This document shows positions 47,914 through 58,411 of a DNA stretch of 64,000 nt, piece by piece. Below the pieces are notes generated by a model. It saw only the letters and a list, made by a program, of their open reading frames with translations, did not search any database and was not told where the DNA came from. The stretch is from Aquilaria yunnanensis (lineage: Eukaryota > Streptophyta > Magnoliopsida > Malvales > Thymelaeaceae), in contig CM077600.1 of the NCBI GenBank assembly GCA_039654915.1, forward strand, positions 70,689,992 through 70,753,991. Direction: 5' to 3'. How positions within the stretch are numbered: position 1 is the stretch's first letter; every line of letters starts with the position of its first letter. The position numbers and the translations under genes were made by a program.

Positions 47914-48645
47914 TTGCTTGACAAACAAGCAATCATTAAGGCTTTTCTTGGGGGCCAAGTATTTAACTTGGAACAATTTTAAGGAGGTGTTGATCATGCC
48001 TTTTACTCCCCACGCTTTAATCACTATGGTGAGAATTACACAATGTAATGGTTTTTAGCCATTATGACACACTTATAATTCTCCCATTTTTGTGAGGTGA
48101 TAACATTAAGTCCCGAAGTTATGTTCTATTAAGTAAGTATTTTCCAATTGCAAAATCATTGGAAGCAGTTGTAGTGTTATGTTTTGTTATGTTTTTGTTA
48201 CAAATTATAAAACTTTTATGTTCTGTTATGTTTCTGTTGGAGATTAGAAACAACTATTTCTCTTATGTTTCTATTTGGAGAAATCATGAAATCAGTTTTA
48301 CAACTTGTCCAGCACTTGAACTTTTGCTTCATTATTGCTTAAAATACTACAAAAAAATTTACCTTCAAACCTTCATGTTACTGCATCAGTTACTGTAGAA
48401 AAGTCTTCCCTCAAACTAGCATGTTATAGCATAAATTACTGTGGAAAAATTTGCCCTCAAATATGTTATGTTTTGGTTTGTTATTTAAATGTCAAAAGTC
48501 AAAATTTCTAATTAAGCTCTTAATAAAACACGTGTTTTAGTTGGCTTCTTAAGTGCCTTTTCTTGCGAACAAAAGTTGTTTAGATGGCTACCTTGGAATG
48601 GCCATTAATTTAGTTGCTGCAGAGTCTCTTAGGAAAAATTCCACT
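47914..48645. other. Unassigned AT-rich sequence between CRM-3 and Tat-A
   Basis: Begins with a perfect 7-bp stem hairpin TTGCTTG-acaaa-CAAGCAA (47914-47932). It then has repeated gttatgttt words (48170-48270) and an imperfect tandem of about 47 bp (48345-48475) built on ttactgt.gaaaa.ttt.cctcaaa. No domain is recognisable in either strand; the 79-codon frame at 48159-48398 has low-complexity composition. It may be old intergenic DNA, the remains of another mobile element, or a non-autonomous insertion. Confidence 0.5.
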
Positions 48646-49464
48646 ATTTACAAGTGCTGGATAGGAAAGTTTACCCCGAAGAAGCATGACCAGCCACGAC
48701 TTCTTCCTGTGCACTTCTGGTTTTGGCATGTTCTCGTCAGTGACATGCTCCTTGATGAACCCAAGCTCCCGAAGTACCCTTTTAGTCATGCAGTTCCATC
48801 TGATTGGGAAAGGGTACAGTGGATACAATGAAGCCTGGTCTGCCCAATTAGCTACTGCCTGAATGCAGCTGTTGAATTCCTTGACCTTGGATTCTAGCTC
48901 AAGCGTAAGTAACTTCGACAAAACCATCACATCAATAGCAAGCATCCTAGAAGCCCACTTCACAAGCATGTCTTTCCAATTCTCATCTACTTCTTCAAGA
49001 ATTACTTCTGCCATTCTCGCCAATTGTCCTTGGTGCGAAAGATGAAAGTAAATTTCTTACTCTAGGATCAGAATGGGATGAAGCTTGTAATATTGCATAA
49101 AAAAGATAAAGTGGGGCATTATTTTGAAGACCCAACACATGTAAAAGAAGGCATTAAAATAAGTATATGAGTTTAGGGGTAGCTGGTTCACAGCTATGCC
49201 ATGAAACTGACAAAAGTCACTCACCATCCTCGACGGCGGATACCGAAGACCGGCCTTCAGCTGTTCTATGAAGCCAGTAACCTCGTTATGCTGAGGAAGG
49301 TAGCTTGGTTTGCTGGGGCCAAAACGCCTAGTCATGGCGTTAAAAGGGGGAAAGAATTTGGCCAACCACTTCTTCAGCTTTTCTGAAGTGGCACAGCTCA
49401 AATGAGAGTTGAGTGGATCCCAACTCTGAAGAATGGATCAGACCTTGGCTTGCGAAGAAGACAT
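48646..49464 (-). pseudogene. Tat-A antisense gene, N-terminal region
   Basis: ATG at 49464 gives a start like that of the Tat-B gene (MSSSQA). Open pieces: KLKKWLAKFFPPFNAMTRRF, RMVSDFCQFHGIAVNQLPLN, SYTYFNAFFYMCWVFKIMPH (49057-49401), then VDENWKDMLVKWASRMLAID and KKSWLVMLLRGKLSYPALV (48610-49023). Stops or shifts at about 49440 and 49057. It resembles the plant domain called Transposase_28 or putative gypsy type transposon; the function is unknown. Homology with Tat-B stops after YPALV, about where Tat-B has intron 1, so exons 2-4 are missing. Confidence 0.82.
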
Positions 49465-50271
49465 GTTCAGTAAACTAGGACCTAACCTCGAAATTACTCA
49501 AAGGAAAAGAAAAAACCAACTTCAGAGGACACTAACCTGCTAAATAAAGGGAAACTACAGTAAATGGTGGCCGAAAATTGCTTTACCGCTAATACATCGT
49601 CGTAAGAAAAAGAAAGTTAAGAAAAGCAAGAGAGAGCTAAAAGTAGATGAGCAAGGAGGCTTTGAAGAGGAATGGCTTTCTATACCTTAAAGAAGGCAGG
49701 CGAAACGGTGCAATTATGACCCCATACAAGCAAAGAGACGTAACCAATGTAACAGACATGAAAGATGATGAATGACTCGGTGACATGAGTCACACGGTTG
49801 GACAAACAAGGACACACCTTCTGATCTAGTAGGTTTATGTCACATAACCCGAGGTAATGTGACTGCTCGGTCAAAAGATAGAATAATTCATTTGCAAGAG
49901 GCGGGAATAAAGATCCTAAGTGGAAAATAACTCCTTGCATGCCAAAATGTAACCTCAGCTGAGTTGAGAATTCATCTTGAGGTGTAAAATAACTCCTTAC
50001 ATGCTGAAGGTATGACCTCACCAAAAATAAGAAATTGGCTTGAAGTAACATCCTCACTAAGGGTTCAAATTTAGAAAATGGAACACAAAAAAAGGTCGAC
50101 GAGAATGCTGAAAGTACAACCTCGGCAAAAGAAAGGATCTCAAACCAAAAAGCTAGTTACTCCGAAGGACAGAAAGAACTTGTTTTGCCAAGGACAGCCT
50201 CAACTTCCTAAGGCCAGGATTTTTGTAACATGATCCCGAAATGATAAGTACAGAAGACACAACTTTAGTCT
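49465..50271. other. Tat-A region between antisense gene and polypurine tract
   Basis: No ORF of note. On the minus strand, ctttaaggtatagaaagcc (about 49675) corresponds to the TATA region of the Tat-B antisense gene, but its TATA is degenerate. Imperfect ggtatgacctcacc-like repeats occur at 49930-50130. Confidence 0.6.
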
Positions 50272-50287
50272 CCTAAAGGGGGGCATG
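50272..50287 (+). other. Tat-A polypurine tract
   Basis: CCTAAAGGGGGGCATG directly before TGATAGCC at 50288. Confidence 0.82.
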
Positions 50288-50454
50288 TGATAGCCGATGG
50301 GCTATCGCCCACATGACCTTCTTATTGGTAGACTGACACCACCTTCAGGAATTTATACGACCAACCTTGGGAGAATTTGCTACATCACAGTCAAAAATAT
50401 ATAAGACTGACTTTGGGAAAAAGACTTCTTACCATCCTTGGGAGTGTACATTAT
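50288..50454 (+). repeat. Tat-A 3' LTR, first 167 bp
   Basis: Begins TGATAGCCGATGGGCTATCG, a terminal inverted repeat shared in form with the other Tat LTRs here. It breaks at attat/TGATGC where Tat-B begins; the rest should lie right of the window. Confidence 0.78.
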
Positions 50455-51162
50455 TGATGCTCGGAGAATTCTTCATTGTTTGACATACTGTGCCTGAGAG
50501 AAAGACTTCCAGTGAAGAACGTGGTTTAGGAGCTCCCCAGAGTGTGTTTCTAGGGGAGGAGACTCCGATGCCCAAGTTAGTATATGAGAGAGAAGTTGCT
50601 AGGAGCAAAGGGAAAGAAAGAGAGAGTCCCGTGTCCTTACTTGGGAGCCTCCCAAGTATTTATAGGAGGATGGGGTGATAAGGCCATTTTGCACAGCCTG
50701 TGCCAATCAGGACATATGTTCAGATAGATCTGGTCCATACCTTCAGAGACAGGTATCTCCAGCTGGCCATAGGCAGTTATGGCCAAAAGGTAGGGGAATA
50801 TGTGAGGCTTCTTTGTTAGAGATCCCTCAACTATATCTATCATTTCTCCGTAAGATCCCTTCGGAGGCACGAGACCCCTTCGGGCAGGGATTTTCCCCGA
50901 GGGCTACTAGGGAAGGCCCTTCAAATGGGCAGACCATCTATGGGAGACATTTTGCTCTATCAAAGATGGTGAACCTATGCTCTCGAGGTTGGTAGTGTGC
51001 ACCTACGATGGTGGTGAAGAGCCTTTTTCCCGGAGTTAGCTATATGTATTACCGAAGGTGGTGGAGAGATTCCTCCCAAAGTTAGTGTTATGAATTTCTG
51101 AGCGTGGTGTTAGGCTGCAGTGAGGGAGAAGGTTTTTGTGGACAACAGCCCTTTGGCTATCA
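50455..51162 (-). repeat. Tat-B 3' LTR (708 bp)
   Basis: On the minus strand begins TGATAGCCAAAGGGCTGTTG at 51162 and ends ...GAGCATCA at 50455. It shares blocks with the Tat-C LTRs (ggagtgtgtttc, gtatttatagg, ggtatctccagctggccata) but is shorter. A TATA-like box on minus (tataaata) is near 50655. Confidence 0.85.
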
Positions 51163-51180
51163 CATGGCCCCCTCCCCTTC
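51163..51180 (-). other. Tat-B polypurine tract
   Basis: Minus strand AAGGGGAGGGGGCCATG directly before TGATAGCC of the LTR. Confidence 0.82.
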
Positions 51181-51773
51181 CAACAAGGCGAAGTTGTGTC
51201 TTCGGCTTTAATCATTTGGGAGCATGTCATGAGAATCCTACTTTTAGGGGAACTAAAACTATCCTTAGTAGAAGGACTCACTTCTACCAAGGTTTGGCTA
51301 GCTTTCTGGTCCAAGGCCCACTCTTTTGCCAATGTTGTACTTTTGGTGTTATTTGGGGCCTCTTTGTTTTTGTCCCATTTTCTAGATTTGAACCCTTGGT
51401 GGGGACATTACTTTCAAGCCAGCTTCTTTCTTTCGGTGAAGTCACATCTTCAGAACGCAATGAGTTGTTTTGTATCCTCTAGCCGAATTCTTAATTCTGG
51501 CGAGGTTCCATCTTCGGTGGCCAATGAGTTATTTCTGCCTTAGGGTTTTTCCTTTCTACCTTCTACCAATGAACTGTCCTTTCTTCTAACTAAGCAGTCA
51601 CATCATCTCGAGTTACATGATATAGACCTACTAGGTCAAAGGTATGCCCTTGTTTCTTGCGTTGTGTGACACATGTCATTAGATCATTGGTGATCGATCA
51701 CGTCCGTTACATTGGTTACGTCCCTTCGCTTGTGAATTGTCATTATGGAAACGCTTCGACTGCCTTCTTTAAG

Positions 51774-51783
51774 CTATATAAAG
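51774..51783 (+). promoter_or_regulatory. TATA box of the Tat-B antisense gene
   Basis: CTATATAAAG lies 230 bp before the ATG at 52004, followed by a pyrimidine-rich leader. The corresponding site in Tat-C (56145) also has a TATA box. It points opposite to the element's own transcription. Confidence 0.7.
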
Positions 51784-52003
51784 CCTTCTCTCTTTAAGGT
51801 TTCCTCACTCTTCTACTTCTGCTCCTTTTGCTTTCTAACTTGCTATTCCTTTCCATCTTTTTCCTGTGGCAGTGTTAGTGGAGGAGCTATTTCTGACAGT
51901 CTTTTGCGACAGTTTTCATAGATTAGTGTCTCTGAGGTCAGTCTGTTTCTCTAGTCCCCTTTTCTCCCATTAATTTTGAGGTAAGGTTTCTTATTTTCTG
52001 AAC

Positions 52004-53271
52004 ATGTCTTCTTCTCAAGCCGAGGTTCATTCGGTTCCCAAGAGTTGGATTCCTCTTAACTCTCATCTGAGCTATGCCAGTTCAAAAACACTGAAGAAGT
52101 GGTTGGAAAAATGTTTCGTTTCTTGTTATCCCATCACTAGGCTCCCTAGCCCTACTGTGCCAAGTTAGTTTCCTCGAAAGAACAAGGTCACTGTCTTTAG
52201 AGCGCAGCTGCAGGTGGGTCTTCAGTATCCACCACCGAAGATGGTGAACGACTTTTGCCAATTTCATGGCATAGCCGTCAACTAATTGCCACCGAACTCC
52301 TACTCTTATTTCAATGCATTTCTTTGCATGTGCAGGGTTTTTAAGATAGCCCCTCACTTCATCTTCTTCAAGCAATACTATAAGCTTCATCCCATTCCGA
52401 AGGGTGGCTTCCACTTCTTGCTTCGTTGGGGATCCAAAAGTAAGAAATTCACTGTTACCTTCGGCACCAAGGATAGTTGACGAGGGTGGCAGAATAAGTA
52501 TTTCCTCATGCAAGTAGATGAGAAATGGAAAGACATGCCTGTGAAGTAGGCTTCTGGGATGTTTAACATTGACATGATAGATCCGTCGAAGCTTCGTATC
52601 ATCAAACTTGAATCTCAGTTCGAGGAATTTGACGCCCATATCAAGGAGCATATTACTAACAAGAAAATGCCAAAACAAGCAGTGGATGGGAAGAAGTCCT
52701 GGCTGGTCATGCTTCTTCAGGGCGAACTCTCTTATTCGACCCTTGTAGAGAGTAAGCTTCTTTCCAACTTGTTGTTTGGGATTTTTTCATACTTACACTG
52801 ATGTTTTTTTCTTTACAGAGATAGGTGATAAATTAGTAGCTTTCTACAAGAGCCTTTTCCTCGGCCAAGCCGACAAAGGGAAGCAAAAAAAGAATGCCCC
52901 AAAAAGGAAGAACATGCCCACTAGGCAGTCTTCGGACCCGAAGATTGAAAATTCAAAGGAGGACTCACTTTCACTTCCCCCCAAAGGCCAAATGGTGGAT
53001 TAGGGCCCATCTGTCTAGGGCGTGGATCCTCCTTTAGGGGTAGCGATCTTATCCATTCCGCTAAGCCCAGATGCGGCTGTGGAGACCTTAGGGACCTTTC
53101 TCAGGGAGACTTTTGGCTGAAGAACTAGACGAGTGTTGAAAGAGTAAGGGCAAGGAAATTCCATCCAAGGTCCTCAACATCAATGGCTCTAACGGAGATG
53201 ATGCCGAACTCCTACCAGGTTTGTCTCTTAGCGATTTATTTATGAATTTTGCTTTTTCAACATTTTAGACT
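52004..53271 (+). pseudogene. Tat-B antisense gene, exons 1-2 and start of intron 2
   Basis: ATG at 52004 (MSSSQAEVHSVPKSWIPLNS). Exon 1 carries KTLKKWLEKCFVSCYPITRL, KMVNDFCQFHGIAVN, SYSYFNAFLCMCRVFKIAPH, VDEKWKDMPVK and GELSYSTLVE, with stops at about 52166, 52283, 52478 and 52547. A predicted intron of 67 bp (52752-52818, GTAAGC...TTTACAG) joins STLVE to KIGDKLVAFYKSLFLGQA in frame. Exon 2 is lysine-rich (KGKQKKNAPKRK) with a stop at 53001, and ends at CCAG/GTTTG (53218). The solo LTR lies inside intron 2. Transposase_28-like domain; function unknown. Confidence 0.82.
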
Positions 53272-54684
53272 GTTAGTGTTGTGCCCAAAAAGCCAATCAT
53301 GAGATGATTGTATTTTTACACATTGAGTCATGATATTTTATTGAGGCATTAATCCAGCAATTTTGTTTGTTGTTTTGTTTCTGCGTAACGTAATAAACAT
53401 AATTGTAACCCTAGAATAATGATATTCTTAAACGTCCCTAGTCTAGTATTATTGCGGAGCGGGTTGCAATAATACATAATGACTAGCATATGTGGAGACT
53501 AATATGAGATATGTAGCCTACATATGGGTACAAGTTGGAGAACTTGTGTACTGGACCGACCCACCATGAGAACACTTCATGGATCGTTATATGAGTGTCA
53601 TAAGTGATTCTCATAGTGATCATGGTATATGTAGTCCCTCGACCTAAGATCATCAAGGTTTCCTACATGTGAGTCACATACTTTGATACTTTCCGTTGTT
53701 GCGCGTAACTGAGTGAACTTGAAGGAGGTCATTGGGTATGTCACATATCATGCGGAGGGATTTGTATGATCAAGATGGGATTTGTCCCTCCTATGTAACG
53801 GGAGTGATATCTTTGGGCCCCTTGATAGAGTAAGACTTAGAAAATGCATGGCCATGCTCCGATGAGTTGATATATAATATCAATGTCGTGAGTTTAAGTT
53901 GGTCTACTCGGTAATCAAGAAACCAAAGATTGGGCTATACGAGAGTGACACATTCCATGTCTCATGCTTAGTCTTGATATCTTGGACAAAGGGACAATGG
54001 CATATATCAATGATGATCATAAAGGTTTAGTCGATTCACCGACAATCTTGTCACTTGGGTAGCAATGATGTGTTGCTAGACACCGCTCATTGCTTATGAT
54101 CATAAATGTGATTTATGATCATTGCCAACATGGCAAGAGCCTATTGGGTCGCACACATAGAGCTATTTGGATCATTAGAGTGCATGGGCTAATTATTTGG
54201 GTTATGGTCACTTTAATTTCGTATTAATAATGGGCCATGGAGTTGAGCCATTATTAAGCCCGAAATTAAATCCTAATTGGATTAGGGCTTTGAAAGCCAT
54301 TAGGCCTGGAAGTTGAGTCTCACTATAAATACAACTTTTAAGTGAGAAATTCGCAGGTCTCTTTGCCCTAGCCTCCCAAAAGGACAGCCGCACTCTTCTC
54401 TTGCAATTCCTTGGAGGACGCAAGCTAGCACTGCGAGCGCAAGAGAAACGCATCTGCCGGGACGTTGTGGAAGCGTGGTGATCCCGAGAGGCTCGTGTGG
54501 ATACCATAGAGAGCTTGAACACGTCAACTGTTCAGGTTTTGTGATTCGACTCTACAGTTGAGTGAGAGATCTCAATCGAAAATTAGGTATGAAATTTTCA
54601 AACACCCGGTTTACCCTGTTTCACTTGGATCCTGGAGGGTTTCGGTTAAATTCCACTGCGCTGTTTGGCTCCCGAAACCCAACA
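53272..54684 (+). mobile_element. Solo LTR, copy 2 (1413 bp), in an intron of the Tat-B antisense gene
   Basis: TGTTAGTGTTGTGCCC...AACCCAACA with TSD tagac (53267-53271 and 54685-54689). Closely matches copy 1. The insertion falls inside intron 2, between its donor (53219) and acceptor (54747). Confidence 0.93.
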
Positions 54685-54747
54685 TAGACTTCGTAGATAA
54701 ATGGCTAAGGGATGATGTAATAAAGGAACTTTGGTGTGATTTTGCAG

Positions 54748-54769
54748 AGGATTGGTCTCAGACTGAGTG
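54748..54769 (+). pseudogene. Tat-B antisense gene, first part of exon 3
   Basis: After the acceptor TTTTGCAG (54747) the frame reads E-DWSQTE and is cut by Tat-C at TSD gagtg (54765-54769). It continues at 63835. Confidence 0.75.
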
Positions 54770-55634
54770 TGATGCTCTTTGGCATCTTCATTGTATGACA
54801 TAATGGCCTGAAGTTGGGACTTCCGGTGTGGAGGGTGTCTGAAGGAAAGACTTCAGACATGAGATTGCCTGAAACACTCAAAAGAACAGGGGTTAGGAGG
54901 TCCCTGGAGTGTGTTTCCGGGGGAGGAGCCTTCGACACCCAAGTCAGGATTTGGCAAGTGAAGAGTAATGAATAGAAAACAAAGAGTAGAGTTCTCTCAA
55001 GAGTTTAGTCTCTCGTATATCCTTACCAAGATCATTTTTCCAAGTATTTATAGGAGGGCATTGGGAGAAGTCCGTTTGACAGAGCCCACTCACATCATGA
55101 CACGTGTTCGGCCAGATGTGGTTCGTACCTTCAGGGATGGGGATCTCCAGCTGGCCATAGGCCATTTTGACCAAAAGTCAAGGCCATGAGAAGCCTGTGT
55201 GTCAGGGGCGTGTGCGAGGTCTCTATGTCAAAGGCTCCTAAACTATTTTTGTCGTGCTCACAAGACCCCTTTGGCGAAAGAGGCCTCTTCGGGATATGAG
55301 AGCTTCTAGCCGAGGTGGCTCCAGTTACTCAGAAGATCCCTCGATATAGAGAATCCCTTTCGGAGGATGTTTTCCCCTGCCAAGGATGGTGAGTCTATTC
55401 CACCCGAAGTTGGTCAGGTCATCTTACCGATGGTGGTAGTGTACCATATTCCCGAGGTTAGTCCCGTTATTCCCCGAGGGTGATGATGGATTACCGAGGT
55501 CAAGGGTCAAGGACTGCGGACCCTCTTTTCCCGAGGTTGGTGCTCGCATTCTCTTAAGGTGATGCTCATTTCTTCCGAGGGTGGTGCTTCGTTAGAGCTT
55601 GGGGGTTTGAAGATTAATAGCCTTTTGGCTATCA
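54770..55634 (-). repeat. Tat-C 3' LTR (865 bp)
   Basis: Minus strand TGATAGCCAAAAGGCTATTA at 55634 to ...GAGCATCA at 54770. Similar throughout to 62969-63829 with scattered differences. A TATA-like tataaata on minus is at about 55046. Confidence 0.93.
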
Positions 55635-55650
55635 CATGCCCCCCTCGGAA
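55635..55650 (-). other. Tat-C polypurine tract
   Basis: Minus strand CCGAGGGGGGCATG directly before TGATAGCC at 55634. Confidence 0.85.
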
Positions 55651-56144
55651 AGCCGAAGTTATATCTTTGGTTATTTGAGCAAATCATAGAAGTCTTCAGG
55701 GAAGGTGGTGGTTAATTCAGTTGTGATGTCTGAAATTTTATCCAAGGTCATATTCTTCGGAGGGGGGAGTTCCGGCAATCTGATATGCCTCTCTTAACCG
55801 AGGAAGCTCCTCTGGTACTCAAGTGGCTCTCCCAGGTTTTTGCCAAATTTCTGACATTCCCGAGGTTATTATGTCAAGCCGAGGTGGATATCCCCTTTCT
55901 TTGGGTCTGAATTATTATGTCTTCTGATCAAACAGACGTGTCACTTCAGATAAGCTTGCCTAGGCCTCCGTGTTGTCAGGAGGCGTGCCCTTATTTCCTG
56001 TGCTGGGTGACACATGTCACACGGTAATTGGGGGACAGTTGTGTCGGTTACGTCAATCGCGTCTCTTCACCTTCAATGGGTAATTATGGTGACGATTCAC
56101 CTTCGGGGGTAATTATGGCAACGATTCGCCTACCCCCTTCGACT
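55651..56144. other. Tat-C region between polypurine tract and antisense promoter
   Basis: About 0.5 kb without an ORF. It contains a direct repeat of cgattcgcct and ggtaattatgg at 56075-56130, just upstream of the TATA box, and resembles 51590-51770 in Tat-B (conserved gggtgacacatgtca-type text). Confidence 0.6.
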
Positions 56145-56153
56145 TATATAAAC
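56145..56153 (+). promoter_or_regulatory. TATA box of the Tat-C antisense gene
   Basis: TATATAAAC in a cgacttatataaactctcc context, about 250 bp before the ATG at 56401, matching the arrangement in Tat-B. Confidence 0.72.
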
Positions 56154-56400
56154 TCTCCTCTTCCTTAGAGTTACCACTTGCTTTCTTTTGCTTCTGTTTT
56201 TGCTCTCATTTGCTGTTAAGCTTTTCTCCCTTTTCTGTGGCGGTGCCAATGGCGGAGCGATTTCCGGCGACTCTTAGCGACGGCGTTCACAAATCCAGAC
56301 TTTAGCAAAAGCTTTGGTGGGTTCTCCTTTCGAAGTCATTCTTTGGCACTATTTCCTTCTTCTCTTTTCTCCTTTCCAAAGTTAGGTTTCACTTTTCCAA

Positions 56401-58221
56401 ATGTGTTCCCCCGTTCCGCTCATGTCCGTCCAAACTATCCCCGAGAGCTGGCTTCCTCTCAATTCTCATCCAAGTTGTATCACTTCAGAGAAGTTAGTGA
56501 AGTGGAAAACAAAATTTTTTCTTCCTTCTTACTCAGTTATTAGGCTACCCAAACCTGGCCTGTTCAGTTATATGAATAACTCAAGCGAGGTTACCGTCTT
56601 TCGGGCCCAACTGAAGGCCGAACTTCGGTTTCCTCCGCCGAAGGTCTGCGACTTCTGCCAAAAAAGCATGGCTATTGATGCTCCTTCGGCGCGAGCTCAC
56701 CTACGAAGGGCTTGTGGAGAGTAAGTAATCTTCTAGATTTTGTTATACATACTCCTTTGGACTTACACTGATGTCTTCCCTTTTTCAAAGATGGGTGACC
56801 AATCCGCTGCCTTCTACAAGTCCCTCTTCCTCAGGCAGGCTGAAAAGGGGAAGCAGCAAAGGAAGAAAGCTACCTCGAAGAGGAAGAAGACGATGAGTGG
56901 GGGGCCATCTTCGGCGAGGAAGAAGGCCAAGGAGGACATTCTTCCTTCCCCTCCCGAAGATGTTGTGGAGGTGCAGGACCATTCCTTGGTTCATTCCGAC
57001 CCTCCCTAACAGCCGGCCATTAGCTTGACTTTGGTGAAGGAGGTCTTGGGTACCCGGGCAGGAGGCCTTTCTGCTGAAAATCTCAGGGCCCACCGAGGAG
57101 CGAAAGGCAAGCAAGTCCCTAACGATGTTCAAGAGGTCAAAAACTCCGAGGAGGACGTCGCCGAGGTTCCTCCAGGTTTGTTCCTTAGCCATTTTTCTAT
57201 GAGTTTGGGATTTTTTGGTATTTTAGACCTTATAGACGTATGGCTAAGGGATAATATACTGATGGAACTTCGGCGTGATTTTGCAGAGCAGCAGGCGCCT
57301 GTGGCGTGGGTGGTGGAGCACGCCCGAAAGCGGGCCCTTCGAGACTCCACATCCCAAGGGACAAGGTGCCAAAGGAGTCTTTCTGGACATTCACAGAGGA
57401 CATGAATTTGTTTTCTGAGGATAGCCAGACAATGGCTCTTCAAACGAAGAAGGGCGTCCTCACCAACGCCACCTTCAAGTCCCTTTCCAAGGAGTGCCCA
57501 AATAAGGAGGTCGTTGCCAAGAAGATTTTGAAACACGCTGCCCAAGTACTCTTTAGGCCTTTTATCCTTTCGCCATATTTTTCCAAGTGTTTTCTTTGCT
57601 TTGCAAAACTTAACTGAGTGTCCTTCCCTTTTACAGCTCCTAGCGTACAGTGGATACTTTAGGGCTTGGGCAGCAAAGCAGTCTTCTGTCTGATCTCAGA
57701 CAGAAGAGCGCTTGGAGAAGGCCAAGCTATTTTGTGCCAGCTCGATCGTTAAGTACACCGAGCTAAACAAAATAGCCAAGGAGGAGGTGGCTAAAGTTCG
57801 GGAGGAGTTCTTGAAGAATCATGAGGAGCTCTCTTAAGAATTCTCCCAGAAGGTGTCTAACCTCGGCGCGAAGGTTATCGCGCTATCTTCAGCAAACGAG
57901 GTCTACCGGAAGGAGAAGGAGGAGGACTCTGCTCTCCCGACGAATGCCCTTACAAACAATGCTGAGCTTCAAGCTGAGGTCGACACGTTGAAGAAGGAAA
58001 AGAAGAAGAAGAAGACGAAGAAACTAGAGAAGGAGGTCACTGAGTTGAGGGACGAGCTGAACGACTTGGGTATTGAGAAGGACAAAGCTGATCAAGCAAC
58101 CAAAGTTGCGGTCCAAGACGGCTTCTATTTGGCTAGGCACCAAGTCCTGATGAAGTACCCCGACCTCGACCTATCTTTTCTTGCTGGCTTGGACATTCCC
58201 GAGGGGCCTCGCTGGACCTAG
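56401..58221 (+). pseudogene. Tat-C antisense gene, four predicted exons
   Basis: Runs opposite to gag-pol. Exon 1 from ATG 56401 carries SVQTIPESWLPLNS and VTVFRAQLKAELRFPPPKV; about 450 bp present in Tat-B after DFCQ are missing here and the frame shifts. Predicted introns: 56721-56790 (GTAAGT; acceptor changed from CAG to CAA), 57176-57286 (GTTTG...TTTTGCAG) and 57546-57636 (GTACTC...TTTTACAG). Exon 2 is lysine-rich (KGKQQRKKATSKRKK). Exon 3 carries RDKVPKESFWTFTEDMNLFS. Exon 4 is a Lys/Glu-rich probable coiled coil (57700-58120) ending at the TAG at 58219, with stops at about 57691 and 57835. Intron phases 1, 1 and 0 keep the domains in register. Function unknown. Confidence 0.8.
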
Positions 58222-58405
58222 TCAAAGATAGAACATCTCAATCTTCCTTTTTCTCCTCTTTTGGCGCTGAAGGCAATGAAAAAGGAGGTTGGTGATGGAG
58301 CAGCTTGAAATGACGAGGTCCCGTAGGTGTCCAGGACTTCACTTTTTCTTTTACTCTGTAATCTTCTTCCTGTAAGCTCCTTCTTGTTGTGGTATGGCAC
58401 AAATT

Positions 58406-58411
58406 AATAAA
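58406..58411 (+). terminator. Poly(A) signal of the Tat-C antisense gene
   Basis: AATAAA 185 bp after the stop at 58219-58221, in a T-rich context, before the convergent end of pol. Confidence 0.6.

Larger units (their letters stand above)
48646..50454 (+). mobile_element. Tat-A: 3' end of a plus-strand Tat-lineage gypsy element
   Basis: Contains the antisense gene (minus, 48646-49464), a noncoding stretch, a polypurine tract (50272-50287) and the first 167 bp of the 3' LTR, which is cut at 50454 by Tat-B. The 5' side is truncated near 48645. Orientation follows from the polypurine tract and the LTR start TGATAGCCG. Confidence 0.82.

Noticed and set aside
48159..48398. 79-codon ORF with hydrophobic stretch in the unassigned region
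   Set aside because: It comes from gttatgttt-type low-complexity repeats; no start context, neighbours or motif support it.
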